Below are positions 36,427-46,540 of a stretch of 64,000 nt of DNA, piece by piece (position 1 is the stretch's first letter; each line of letters starts with the position of its first letter). Source of the DNA: Sternotherus odoratus (taxonomy: Eukaryota; Chordata; Testudines; Kinosternidae); the NCBI GenBank assembly GCA_032164245.1, contig JAVMKO010000022.1, positions 13,701,845 through 13,765,844 on the forward strand, given 5' to 3'. The translations under genes and the position numbers were made by a program. A model generated the notes under the pieces. That model was not told where the DNA came from. It ran no database searches and saw nothing but the letters and a program-made list of their open reading frames with translations.

Positions 36427-36890
36427 TCCAGTGGCACCTTAAAGACTAACAGATTTATCTGGACCTAAGCTTTCGTGGGTAAAAGCCCCACTTCTTCAGA
36501 TGCATGAAGTAAAAATTACAGATGCAGTTATTGTTATACTGACACATGTAGTGAAGGGAGTTACTTAACAAGTGGAGAACCAGTGCTGATGGCCAATTCA
36601 GTCATGGTGGATGTAGTTCACTCCCAATAAACTATGAGGATGTGTCAATACCAAGAGAGGGAAAACTGCTTTTGTAGTGAGCCAGCCACTCCCAGGCCCT
36701 ATTCAAGCCCAAATTCATGGTATTAAATTTGCAAATGAATTTTAGCTCTGCAGTTTCTCTTAAGTCGATTTTTGAAGTTTCTGTTGAAGGATGGCTACTT
36801 TTAATTCTGTTATTGAATGTCCAGGGAGAGTGAAGTGTTCTTCCAGACTCCTCATTGTTTTTGTGGATACAGACTAACATTGGCTAGCCT
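36427..36890 (-). mobile_element. Penelope-like element fragment inserted in CR1
   Basis: Read on the minus strand, 36880-36632 is open. It includes ETAELKFICKFNTMNLGLN, which resembles the region after the GIY-YIG endonuclease in PLEs and is collinear with the + strand PLE at 42.5-43.5 kb. The element then ends in the hammerhead-bearing terminus (36420-36510). The far side carries an inverted scrap of the outer terminus (GATACAGACTAACATTGGC). Confidence 0.7.
36461..36500 (-). ncRNA. Hammerhead ribozyme-type core in the PLE terminus
   Basis: On the minus strand: CUGAAGA (36499-36493), stem II GUGGG/CCCAC with an intervening loop, then CGAAA (36475-36471). These match the invariant boxes CUGANGA and GAAA of hammerhead ribozymes, known from PLE terminal repeats. 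The following stem III (GCUUAGGUC) pairs poorly compared with sibling copies (GCUUAUGC), so activity is uncertain. Confidence 0.55.
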
Positions 36891-38030
36891 TCTGGTAGTG
36901 GATGGGGGGGGGGGGGGAGAACATGTGATGTACCTTAATTTTAGTAAAGCTTTTCACACACATTCATGACATTCTCATTAGCAAACTTAGGAGATGTGGT
37001 TTAAATTAAATTATTATAAAATGAGTGCACAGTTGTTTGAACATGGTTTTTCAAAGAGTAGTTAATGGTTTACTGTCAAACTGGATGTGTGTGTGTGTAT
37101 CTATTGGGTCCTCCAGGGGCCTGTCCTGGGTCTAGTACTAGTTAATATGTTCAATAATGATTTGGATAACTGAGGGGAGGGTGTGCTTATAAAACTTGTG
37201 GATGACACCAAACTGGGAAGGGATGTGAATACTTTAGAGGACAGGATTAGAATTCAAAACAACTTTGAAAAATGAGAGAATTGGTCTGAAATCTCCAAGA
37301 TTAAATTCAATGAAGATAAATGCATTTGATTTTAATTCCTAAGTATAATAATTTGCACAATTACAAAATGGGGAATAGCTGGCTAGGTGGCAGTACTGCT
37401 GAAAAGGCTCAGGGGGTTAGAGTGGGTAACAAATTGAGTATGAACCAACAATGTGATGCAGTTGTGAAAAGGGCTAATATCATTCGGGAGTGTAGGATGT
37501 AATACACGGGGGCTAATTATCTTGTTTTACTTGGCACTTGTGAGGCTACAGCTGGATCACTGTATCAGATTGTGGGGACCAGGCTTTAGGAACGATGTCT
37601 AAATTGGAGAGTATCCAGAGGAAAGATAGAAAAATTATAAAAGGTTTAGAAAAGGCTGACCTATGGGGACATTTTTAAAAAAAGGGTATGTTAAGTCTTT
37701 TCTTAAGACTAATCAGGTCTACCTCATGTCATCATATATGTTGCAAAGAAAACTGTGCTCAGTTCTCTACAGGAACCGAGGGTAGAACACAACTAATGGG
37801 CTCAGTTTGCAGCAAGGGAGATTTAGGTTAGATATTAGGAAAAACTTTCTAACTATAAGGGTTAGCTAAATTCTTGAATAGTCTTCCCTGGGAGGTGGCG
37901 GAATTCCCATCATGAAGGCATTTTAGAACATGTTGGACAAACACCTATCCGGTCCGATCTACATGGTCCTGCCACAGCACAGGTGGCTGAACGAGGTTAC
38001 TTCTTGCGGTCCCTTCCTGCTCTGTTTCTA

Positions 38031-38589
38031 ACATTGGTATGTTAGCCACGAGTATGATAGGTTTACCTAATTTGTACATACATTCATATACACTTCCGAA
38101 TAAAATAAATGTAAAAATCCATTATATGTGGCTCTATTTCTATTTTTCTAGCTGGAGTAGGAGTGTGTCTATAACTTTGGCAGCAGCAACAACGTGTATT
38201 TCAGATACTGATTTGTCCTCAGCTTAGGGTGAGAAAAGAGAGGGTAGGCACAGGTGCCATGTGGGACCATAGTAGAGACAGCTCCTGGGGGGGGGGGGGG
38301 CAGAAAGGTGCGACAGACAGATGTTCTGGGGGGAGGGTGCTGAACGGAGGGCCATGGGTGGACACAGTTAGAGGGACAGAGGAATGAGGGGGTGAGGGGA
38401 GAGACGGGGAGCCAGGTGCATGGTGCTGGGGGGGATGCAGCTGTAGAGATAGGAGAGAGCGGCCCGGGGAGGGGGCAATTGGGCAGAGGGAGGGGGAGAC
38501 CCTCATCACGAGGGGTGGGTGGAGGGCTCATAGGACAGACGGGGGCGGACAGACAGACCCATGCTGGGGGGGGGGGGGGGGCAGCCTGG
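38031..38589. other. G-rich region upstream of MAGI3
   Basis: Purine-rich DNA with G runs at 38287-38300 (14 G) and 38566-38581 (16 G) and scattered GGGG blocks, including repeats of GGACAGA. It has quadruplex potential and leads into the CpG island. No exon seen. Confidence 0.5.
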
Positions 38590-38623
38590 CCCATGAGAGG
38601 GGCGCAGGCCAGACCCCCGCTGA

Positions 38624-38800
38624 CACGCCCCTTTCCCGCGCCAGCCAGTGAGCGCTCTGGCTCTGACGTCACTGGGACTGCGCTCCGCCCGGCGCTGCCA
38701 GGTCGGCCCGGAGGGCGTGTCCAGACGAGGGGGCGTGACCGGCCGTGTCGGGGCTCTGGGCGTTGGGGGGGGCGTGGTCCGTGCCGAAGGGGGCGTGGCC
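38624..38800 (+). promoter_or_regulatory. Cluster of GC/KLF-type boxes
   Basis: GGGCGTG followed by two variable bases and C occurs at 38713, 38731, 38770 and 38791; the complementary ACACGCCCC is at 38624. Sp/KLF factors bind this type of site. Four same-strand copies within 90 bp is denser than expected by chance even in GC-rich DNA. Confidence 0.55.
38664..38671 (+). promoter_or_regulatory. Consensus CRE site
   Basis: TGACGTCA, the full palindromic CREB/ATF site, 260 bp upstream of the MAGI3 start codon within the CpG island. The functional role is inferred. Confidence 0.6.
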
Positions 38801-38920
38801 GCCCGCCGCGCTGAGGGCAGCAGTCGCGAGGCTGCCGCGGCCGCGTTCGGAGGCGCGCGGCCCTGCGAGGCGGGAGCAGCCGTGAGGCGCCGGGGGCCCC
38901 GCGCGCGCGGCCCCCCCCCC

Positions 38921-38923
38921 ATG
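38921..38923 (+). promoter_or_regulatory. Upstream out-of-frame ATG
   Basis: ATGG at 38921, ten bases before the MAGI3 ATG and in another frame, with C at -3 and G at +4. The frame stays open through exon 1. If used, it would lower MAGI3 initiation; leaky scanning past it is expected because of the pyrimidine at -3. Confidence 0.5.
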
Positions 38924-38930
38924 GTGCGGC

Positions 38931-39228
38931 ATGTCGAAGACGCTGCGGAAGAAGCGGCACTGGCTGAGCAAGGTGCAGGAGTGCGCCGTGTCCTGGGGGC
39001 CGCCGCCGCCCGCCGGGGCGCCCGACCCGCTGCGGGGCGGCGCCGAGCTCGGCGAGTTCCCCTACCTGGGCGGGCCCGGCCCGGTGCTGCTCTCCGGCAA
39101 GCCCCCCGGCCCCGGGGACGTGCTGCTGGAGGTGAACGGCACCCCCGTGAGCGGCCTCACCCACCGCGACACGCTGGCCGTCATCCGCCACTTCAGGGAG
39201 CCCGTGCGCCTCAAGACCGTGCGCCCAG
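38931..39228 (+). CDS. MAGI3: MAGI3 coding exon 1 (N-terminus and first PDZ domain)
   Basis: Encodes 99 codons plus the first base of a Gly codon, then a consensus donor CAG|GTGAGT (39229). MAGI3 is a membrane-associated inverted guanylate kinase scaffold at cell junctions, with PDZ, GK-like and WW domains. Recognised by the N-terminus [20 protein letters not shown], then GEFPYLG and [15 protein letters not shown], and the exon end [14 protein letters not shown]. Residues ~20-98 form most of the first PDZ domain (PDZ0). The chosen ATG has G at -3 and gives the family's MSK start. The usual carboxylate-binding loop region is Pro/Gly-rich here ([11 protein letters not shown]), so this turtle PDZ0 is divergent in that loop. 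GC content is very high. The GK, WW and remaining PDZ exons lie beyond the window. MAGI1 and MAGI2 fit less well at the N-terminus. Confidence 0.93.
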
Positions 39229-39499
39229 GTGAGTCCCCGGGGGCCGCCTCACCCCCCGCCGCCGGGCCAGGACCGGCCCCGCCCCACCGCCATGAGGACC
39301 AGGGCGGGCCTGGCCCCTCCGCGCCCCCTCGCCTTCCCTCCCCGGGCCGGTCGGGTTCCCTGTGTTCCTGCCCTAAACCCCCTTCCGCTGGGCCGGCTTG
39401 GCCCTGCCTCTCCCCTTCCCGGCTGCACCCGCGGGTCCCTGCCTAGCCACCTGTGGGGCCGCGCCTGAGGCGGATTCCGTGTGTCCTGTACCTGGCCGA

Positions 39500-42469
39500 G
39501 TTACCTGGTGGGCTAAGGGCCTGGGTCTGTCACCCACGGGACAGGGGCCTTGCACCCAGGCAGGGGGCCGGGAAGTGCTGGCTTCTCTATAAATGGGTTT
39601 AATCATTATCCACTGTGGGCTAGTCTCACTGCAAAGATAATCTCCCCTCCCGGGTGGTGGGATGCTTTTCTAAATCCTGGACTAAGTTACTTTGGTATAA
39701 AAGTCCGTTCAGCATGTTATACTCTTTGCAGTTTATTTGCAGTTTTTGGGGGTTTTTTTTGGCTGCCTACAGCAGATGGTTTGGCATAGCTGCCCTTAGT
39801 ATTCATTATAACCAGTAACAATTTTTTATTTGACTTGTTTCATCATTACTCTTCATTTTGTTGTCAATAGATTGGGTTTATATTGTGCAGGGATACTGAG
39901 GTCATTGTATCTCCTAAGGGAATCAGTTATCTTTATGTCCATTGTAATCTGATGTACGTTGTTACATTGTTACTTGTATTTTAAAGAATTTCTCTCTCAA
40001 AAATTCCATGAACACTGTTCCTGGATTTTTTCCATTTTCCATTCTGTGTGAAGCTTGGGAAGGAGAAGAGTTCTTGCATCTGTCCGTTTCTATCTTGGGA
40101 GAATTCCCTGAGATAAATCACTGTTGTTGTAACTGAAGTTTGTGGTTGAGCAAACATGTTCTCCACAGTCTGTCTGTCTATGGTGTGGGCCCTGCAGCTT
40201 TCTCAGAACAGTGGAACAGATTCATGTTAAACTAAGAGTCTAGCTTTCTGTTTGATTTTTAGTTCTACAGAAATCATTCTAGTGTAATGTTGGAATGACT
40301 AACTTGATTTGACCTTCTGTTCCAGCTTTCCTGTTTTATCCGTGGTACAGTGCTCCCATTCCAGAGCACACTTTGGTAACCAAGATATTTGTTATGTGAG
40401 TGGAGTTTATGGGAAACTTGTGTTCTGAGAGCTAATTATACTCTTAAGTGAGAGGGTAAGGGAGATGGTATCAGTAAAGGCTATCACTCAGATCAGTAGT
40501 TGGTTTATTATAAAATGTATTGGTTTGCTAGATCTTCGCAGAGAATCAGCACTTTTATGTGTGAAGTGGGTTTTTGATAGTAGGGGTAGAATAGAATTAG
40601 ACATGTTTGTTACAAAGGATTCTTCCTTTTAAAATCCAGGGAGAAAGAATGGACAGGATGAACATTTATTGTAATCTGCCCCTCATCTGAAAATAAAGTG
40701 AGACTTATCCTTCATAAACTAGTCTTGACATACCTGCTTAAATACTGCCCTGTGATCACCTACCAATGAAACTCAATCCTCATGCAAGACTTCAGCCTTG
40801 TAGTAGAGTGGCCTTCCAACAGGGATCTTTTATAGTTTCAGCATTGTAATTTAGCTCTTTTATTCTGTGTAAGTTATTTCCACTTCTGTCTGTCCATAGA
40901 TCATTCAGTATTCTGCTGTGTTTTGAATAAAGCCAGATCAGCTGTTAGTTCATTTGAATGCTTGTATGACACACTGAATGCTTTCACTCCCAAAGTGTGA
41001 AGTTTCTGTGTGTATGTAATGTTACCTCTCAGTTTCAAAAAAAGTGTTTGCTGTAGCTATGAGTGGCATCTGAGAGGACTGCCCTTCCTTTCCAAATGAG
41101 TAAGTGGGTATTTTTAAATACATTGATGTTCTGTGTTTGGCCTTGGCCACATTTCTTAGTAGATTAACATCTATATAACAGTAAAATGCAATAATGATAT
41201 TAAAAAAAACCTTAAAATTTCTCCATCTCCCTTTTGAAAAGCTAAATGAAGAATCTCAAAAAGATCTGAAACTAAAAACATATGGCTGTTTGTAAAATAC
41301 TGAAATTGACTAGGAGTATAATAGCAAATGTCCTTAGGGAAAGTAGGAGATTCTGTATCGTGATTCATTTTGAACCTCTTAGATAAATATGAATGCAGAA
41401 TTTAAGAACAGATGTGCCACTTGTATTGTTTTCCTTTTATCTGAGATTTACATGAGAAATGAGGGTTTTTTGGGTAGTTTTTCATTGAACCACAGTCAGG
41501 TGTGTACTAAGCACTCTGCCTTTTGTCTGTACTGAACAGCAGCTTTAAAGCACTACACATGAAATTATTATAGCAGAGCTCAACCTTGGGGTAAAATGAT
41601 TTTGAGGTAGTGATTATTCTCCTGTCTATAATTATATATGAATATGTAGGTACATAGTGTATGTCTGTACCAATCTAGGAGAAATTGACAGAATTACTTG
41701 CAGTGAACCAGAATTTAGAGACTCTTGGATAAGTGATTGAACTGTTTTCTGACACCTTTTAGCATCTCTTACCCTACCAAACCTTTCTGTTTTGGGTATA
41801 GTATGACATGTGAGGATGGGGAACTGTCAATTCAGTGTGTTACTCATACTCTATTTAAATCCCAGTGTCACAAAGTTAGGAAATTGAATCTCTGCATGCT
41901 ATCTCCATAGTAATATGTACTGCTTGCTTAAAAAAGGGTTAAATCTTTGTTGTTGAATGGTGTCTTAGCTTTATCTATGGTCAGAACCAGTGAAAATGAC
42001 ACTATTTAGCCTGAGAACATTCTTGAAATTCCCCATTCCTATTTCATCATATTTTTACTTTCCAAAGAGAACTTGCTTCCAATCATAGAATAGAATTAAT
42101 TTGAATATATTGTAATTAACCAGGAGTATCAGATCATTGCAATAAAGTCATCTTTATCAGCATGGATCTCAAATGTCAAGTAAATGCTAAATAGTATTAC
42201 CTGCAATCACAGATTAATGATTTACAATTGTAAATATGAAACTAATTACATCTTCTCAAGTTCTGCACAGCACAGGTATGAACTTTACAAAGTTTAAACA
42301 AAATTTAATTATGAATGTTTTCTTAACATTTATTTTGTGATTCCTACAGTGGGACATGTCAATATTGTCATGATTGATTTACACAATCTCTCATCTGTGT
42401 CTTAATCACATTTAGGACACATCTCTGTTTTGTCTATTACCCAGTCTCCTGGTGTAAAAGTTGACCTTG
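39500..42469. other. Intronic, no feature seen
   Basis: Unique-looking A+T-rich intron sequence with no repeat boundary or exon that I can support. Confidence 0.4.
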
Positions 42470-43475
42470 AGCAAAGCATGCTTTCATCATTTCAGTTTCT
42501 CCTATCTCCACTTCACAGAGCAGGATATCGTTAGTATCTCAGCACTCAGGGTCCAAGTCTGCTCCCAGAACCTCTTCAGCGCATCATCAAAGATCTACAA
42601 CCTATCGTCAAAGACAATCCCTTACTCTTTCAGATCTTGGGAAATAGACAAGTCCTCACAAATAGACAGCCCCCCAACCTTAAGCAAATACTCTCAAGCA
42701 ACCACATACCACAACAACAAAAACACTAACTCAGGAACCTGTCCTTGCAACAAAGCCCGATGCCAACTCTGTGCACATATTTACTCAAGTGACACCATCA
42801 CAGGACCTAATCACATCAGCCATGCCATCAGGGTCTCATTCACCTGACATCTACCAATGTGATATATGCCATTATATGCCAGCAATGCCCCTCTGCCATG
42901 TACATTGGCCAAACTGGACTGTATCTACGCAAAAGAATAAGTGGACACAAATCTGACAGCAGGAATCATAACATTCAAAAACACTTAAATCTCTCTGGTC
43001 ACTCAGTAACAGACCTAAAAGTCGCAATTCTTCAACCAAAAAAACCCCTTTAAAAACAGACTCCAATGAGAAACTGCTGAACTGGAATTAATTTGCAATC
43101 TGGATACCATTAAATTCGGCTTGAATAAAGACTGGTAGTGGCTGGGTCATTACACAAACTGAAATCTATTTCCCCATGCTAGTTTTTCCCTACTGTTACT
43201 CTCATCTTCTTGTCAACTGTTTGAAATGGGCCATCCTGATTATCACCACAAAAAGTTTTTTTCCCTCCTGCTGATAATAGCTCGCCTTAATTGATTAGTC
43301 TCTTAGAGTTGGCATGGCAACCCCCATTTTTTCATGTTCTGTGTGTGTATGTGTATATCTATCTATCTAAATATCTTCCTTCTGTATGTTCCGCTCTATG
43401 CATTTGATGAAGTGGGTTTTATGCCCAAATAGATTTGTTAGTCTCTAAGGTGCCACAAGTACTTCTAGTTCTTTT
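42470..43475 (+). mobile_element. Penelope-like retroelement, 3' part with GIY-YIG endonuclease
   Basis: The encoded order is typical of PLEs. First comes a segment with PLLFQILGNRQVLTNRQPPN, then a Cys-rich linker with CPCNKARCQLC (42740-42772). The GIY-YIG endonuclease follows, with the motif MYIGQTGLYLRKR and HKSD...GHSVTDLKV (42859-43053). Frameshifts and stops separate them, so the element is a pseudogene. It ends in the hammerhead-bearing terminus at about 43395-43475 (GTTAGTCTCTAAGGTGCCAC). In that ribozyme the TTGATGA box remains, but the GAAA box and stem III are deleted: GCCC is joined directly to AAATAG. Confidence 0.85.
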
Positions 43476-44045
43476 TTTAGTTGGTACTTAGTAGTCCAAA
43501 TGTTAATACCAATACAAGGTACAAGAACTGTCTTGAAGCTGCCTTTTTCCTGTGATTGCAGGGTGATGACAAAACTAACAAACTGTACAAGTATGTCCCA
43601 TCAGGAATTAGAATATGATGTTCAAGAGCCTGTCTGAAACAGTCTCTTCTCTTCCCCCCCCCCCCCAAATTGCTTAGTTGAGGATCACATGGTCAGACCT
43701 TTTGTGGTAGTGGCAGACTTTCAGATATTTAAACTCTGAGATGTCAAAGGTATTTTTTTATAATATTGACTTTCTACTGTTGTAAGTTTTGATTTATAAC
43801 TAAAGGGCGACAAATAGCAGCTTCCAAAATAAATTTGTCCAAATTACAAGTGGGACAGTGCTAATCTGCACTTCTGCAGTGTTTATTTTCAGTTAGCACT
43901 ACTTAAAGAAAAAGTGTGAAGTGTGCTATTAAGGATTAAAGATTACTGATCCTGTTGTTTAAAACACCTTCCTGCATACTTTTAAAAAAGATGAGCTAGC
44001 ACCTTATTTAATGAGGATTGAGGAAACACCCTCCAATCTTTGACA

Positions 44046-44210
44046 GGTTTAAGATTAGCAGCTGTTAGTCTGTATCCATAAATAAAACCAGAGAGACTTT
44101 GTAGCACCTTAGAGACTAACCAGTTTATTTCAGCATAAGTTTTGGTGGGCTATAGCCCACTTCATTGGATGCATAGAATGGAACAGAAGTAAGATGCATT
44201 TATACACACA
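44046..44210 (-). mobile_element. PLE terminal fragment, reverse
   Basis: GCTGTTAGTCTGTATCCATA, GTAGCACCTTAGAGACTAAC and GGTGGGCTATAGCCCACTTC give the PLE end with its hammerhead stem II (GTGGGCTATAGCCCAC). On the minus strand the catalytic boxes are mutated (CCAATGA instead of CUGANGA, CCAAAA instead of CGAAA), so it is inactive. Confidence 0.7.
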
Positions 44211-44732
44211 CAAAGCAAAAAAAAAGTTTTGTCTCCAATGGAAATAAGGAATTGTACTCTTAATGTTGCCCATAGCTTTCCAGGGCCAATCACACTCTTG
44301 CTCACAAATTCTGAGATCCCATTTTGGCTTTATTTTGTGCTAATTACCTCTAAGTTTTGTTTGTATAAAGATAAAATCACTGATATGCTCTCTTGAGAGT
44401 AGGGGGTTCTTGTAACTTGGTGTTTTTGTAACTAAAATGTAGCATTGTGGTAGTGCATAAGAAATAAAAAAAACTGCAAAGGCTAGAAACTGGATACCAA
44501 CAAAAATGAAAATGACCTGTACATTTACATTGTCCAAGTTGAAAAGTGTGTGTGTTGGGAGGAGGACAACAGCATAAGTGGTGAAAAAAAAATTAGATTT
44601 TTTTTCTGTTATGTCTCTGAGTGGCTGTTTGTCACATCTGCTATTCCACTTTTATTGGTTCTAAAACATATGGCCTGCAACCTTTGCCGCCTGGAGTTGT
44701 TTTAAGTCCATTCAGTGTTATTTAGTGTGATA

Positions 44733-45427
44733 CAGTAGACTCCCGATTATCCGGGCTCGGGTTAACCGGGCTGCGGATTAACCGGGACGTCTAAAAGAGG
44801 GTTTGGCAGGAGAAGCCCTAAAATGGCGGCAGGCTGAGCGCTCAGCCTGCCACTGCTTTGGGGTTTCCCCCGCTGGCCCCTTGCCAGCTGGAGTCTCAGC
44901 CCGCAGCCAGCCTAGGTGTAGGAAACCCCAGCTGGCAGCGGGCTGAGACCCCGGGTGGCAGGAGCCTGGGGGGAAACCCCAAAGCTGCAGCAGGCTAAGT
45001 GCTCAGCCCGCCGCCGCTTTGGGCTCTCCCCCCAGGCTCCTGCCACCCGGGGTCCTGCTGCCTGCCCCACTCAGCTCCTGCTGCCAGCCTGGGTGTAGAG
45101 AACCCAGGCTGAGAGCGGAAGCATACTGGGGCAGGAGGCTGGCAAGGGGCCAGGGAGAAACCCCAAAGTGGCGGCGGGCTGAACGCTCAGCCTGCCGCCG
45201 CTTTGGGGTTTCCCCCACTGGCCCTTTGCGAACTGGGTTTTTAGTCCGCTGCTAGCCTGGGTGTAGGAAGCCCAGGCTGGCAGCGGGAGCTGAGACCCCG
45301 GCTGGCAGGTGCCTGAGGGGAAACTCTAAAGTGGCAGCGGCCCCACAGTAGACTCTTGCTTATCCGGGATTTTATTAACCGGGATTAAGTTTTTTCCCAA
45401 TCATCCCGGATAATCGAGAGTCTACTG
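44733..45427. mobile_element. Tigger/pogo-type non-autonomous DNA transposon
   Basis: The ends are a 23-bp inverted repeat with one mismatch (CAGTAGACTC, C or T, CGATTATCCGGG), flanked by TA on both sides, as in Tc1/mariner-Tigger elements. The 695-bp body has no transposase. It is a GC-rich tandem array of ~165-180 bp units, each with the dyad CTGAGCGCTCAG or a variant. An extra internal copy of the left end (CAGTAGACTCTTGCTTATCC) sits at 45347. Confidence 0.88.
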
Positions 45428-45445
45428 TATCTCATGGCTGTAGAA

Positions 45446-45560
45446 CAGGGGTTCTCAAACTGGTCCGTGAACTCCATTCAGGTGGTACGTGAAATTCTGC
45501 ATAGTGACATATGAATTGCAACTGGCTGTTCCCCTTCCTTCCTTCTAAACAGGAGTAGAT
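45446..45560. mobile_element. hAT-type left end
   Basis: CAGGGGTTCTCAAACTGG and GGTCCGTGAACTCC resemble the left terminus of hAT MITEs. No matching right end is found nearby, so it is likely truncated. Its right limit is unknown. Confidence 0.4.
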
Positions 45561-46094
45561 TGTGTCCAGACCTATGTGACATCCAAATGATGATTGTTGT
45601 GTTTTTTTAAAAAGGCATAGAAGTGGGCCTAAAAGAAGCAGTAGGCCTGAAATGAAGAAAAAAGTGTCAGCCAATTGTTCAGTTGAAGATTTATTATAGA
45701 TTTCAGTGTAATATAAAGGAGAGAGCTGATTTAGTTCTTCATGGAAGCTCACAGACAGAAGAAACAAATCAATAATTTTTGTAGGAAGATCTTTCCTTTC
45801 TTTGCCAGTATTCAGCAATGTTAGCTAATCTTTCAGCGGAAGGCATACCATGGATTTTTTTTTCTGGGTGCTGTTAAAAACAAAACAAAACAACGTATTT
45901 AGCTGTAATGCATGTGTTCCTACTGTGTGAATAAGCTAAGAAGGCAGTCTGTCACTTAACTAAGCTTTTCCCTAGAACAAAGAGTAGAACTAAAATTTTC
46001 AGCGTTCTCGATTTTATCCAGCAGTATAATATGCAGCATATTCTAGAAACTAAACTTGTATACGGGTTGACTGCGTTACATACCACACATTTAA

Positions 46095-46540
46095 TGGTGG
46101 GACTGAGTGCTGCTGAAGGCATCACTGCCTTCAGAGCTGGGCAGCTGGAGAGAAGTGGCTGCTGGCCGAGAGCCCAGCTCTGAAGGTAGAGCCGCAACTA
46201 GCAGCAGTGCAGAAGTAAGCATGGCATGGCATGGCATGGTATTGCCACCCTTACTTCTGTGCTGCTGTTGGCATGGCACTACCTTCAGAGCTAGGTGTCT
46301 GGCTAACAGTCACCCACATCGAAAGTCTGTGCAAAAGTAAGAGTGATAGTACTGCGACCCCCATCCCTCCCCAATGCAACTCCCTTTGATTCAGGGCCCA
46401 CAACTTGAGATATACTGGTCTCCCCTGTGAAATCTGTATAGTATAGGGTAAAAGCACACAAAAGGCCAGATTCATGGGTGGAGACCAGATTTCATGGTCC
46501 ATGACATGCTTTTCATGGCTGTGAATTTGGTATGGCCCTA
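46095..46540. mobile_element. Left-truncated hAT-like element, same family as 53,982-55,268
   Basis: Shares with the 54-55 kb element the GC-rich middle (CTTCAGAGCTGGGCAGCTGG, GCCACCCTTACTTCTG) and the right part (GTATAGTATAGGGTAAAAGC). It ends GTGAATTTGGTATGGCCCTA, a one-base variant of that family's end. Contains (CATGG)n at about 46221-46240. Confidence 0.7.

Larger units (their letters stand above)
36060..38030 (+). mobile_element. CR1 LINE, 3' part, decayed and interrupted
   Basis: Sense-strand remnants of the CR1 reverse transcriptase appear in order. TATAGACCAACCAGCTCAAC (YRPTSST-like) comes first, then AATTTTAGTAAAGCTTTTCA (FSKAF). The palm-region equivalent GTGGATGACACCAAACTGGG (VDDTKLG) and NSWLGGSTAE follow. 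It ends GGTCCCTTCCTGC, like a CR1 3' terminus. Stops and frameshifts show it is dead. A Penelope-like fragment is inserted at about 36427-36890. Confidence 0.85.
38590..39480 (+). promoter_or_regulatory. MAGI3: CpG-island promoter of MAGI3
   Basis: CpG density rises abruptly here against a CpG-poor background and spans the 5' UTR, exon 1 and the start of intron 1. No TATA box is seen near the start. The island contains a palindromic CRE, several GGGCGTG boxes and CCGCGGCCGCG. This is typical of a broad, TATA-less promoter of a widely expressed gene. The transcription start cannot be fixed from sequence. Confidence 0.8.

Noticed and set aside
38169..39191. 340-residue minus-strand ORF opposite MAGI3 exon 1
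   Set aside because: An antisense shadow of CpG-island sequence with few stop codons; its composition is Pro/Arg/Ala-rich with no domain.
38648..39232. 194-residue plus-strand ORF overlapping MAGI3 in another frame
   Set aside because: Low stop density in GC-rich DNA explains it; only its ATG at 38921 is of interest, as a possible upstream start.
45003..45255. ORFs within the 44.7-45.4 kb Tigger-type element
   Set aside because: They translate the tandem GC-rich units on both strands; not a transposase.
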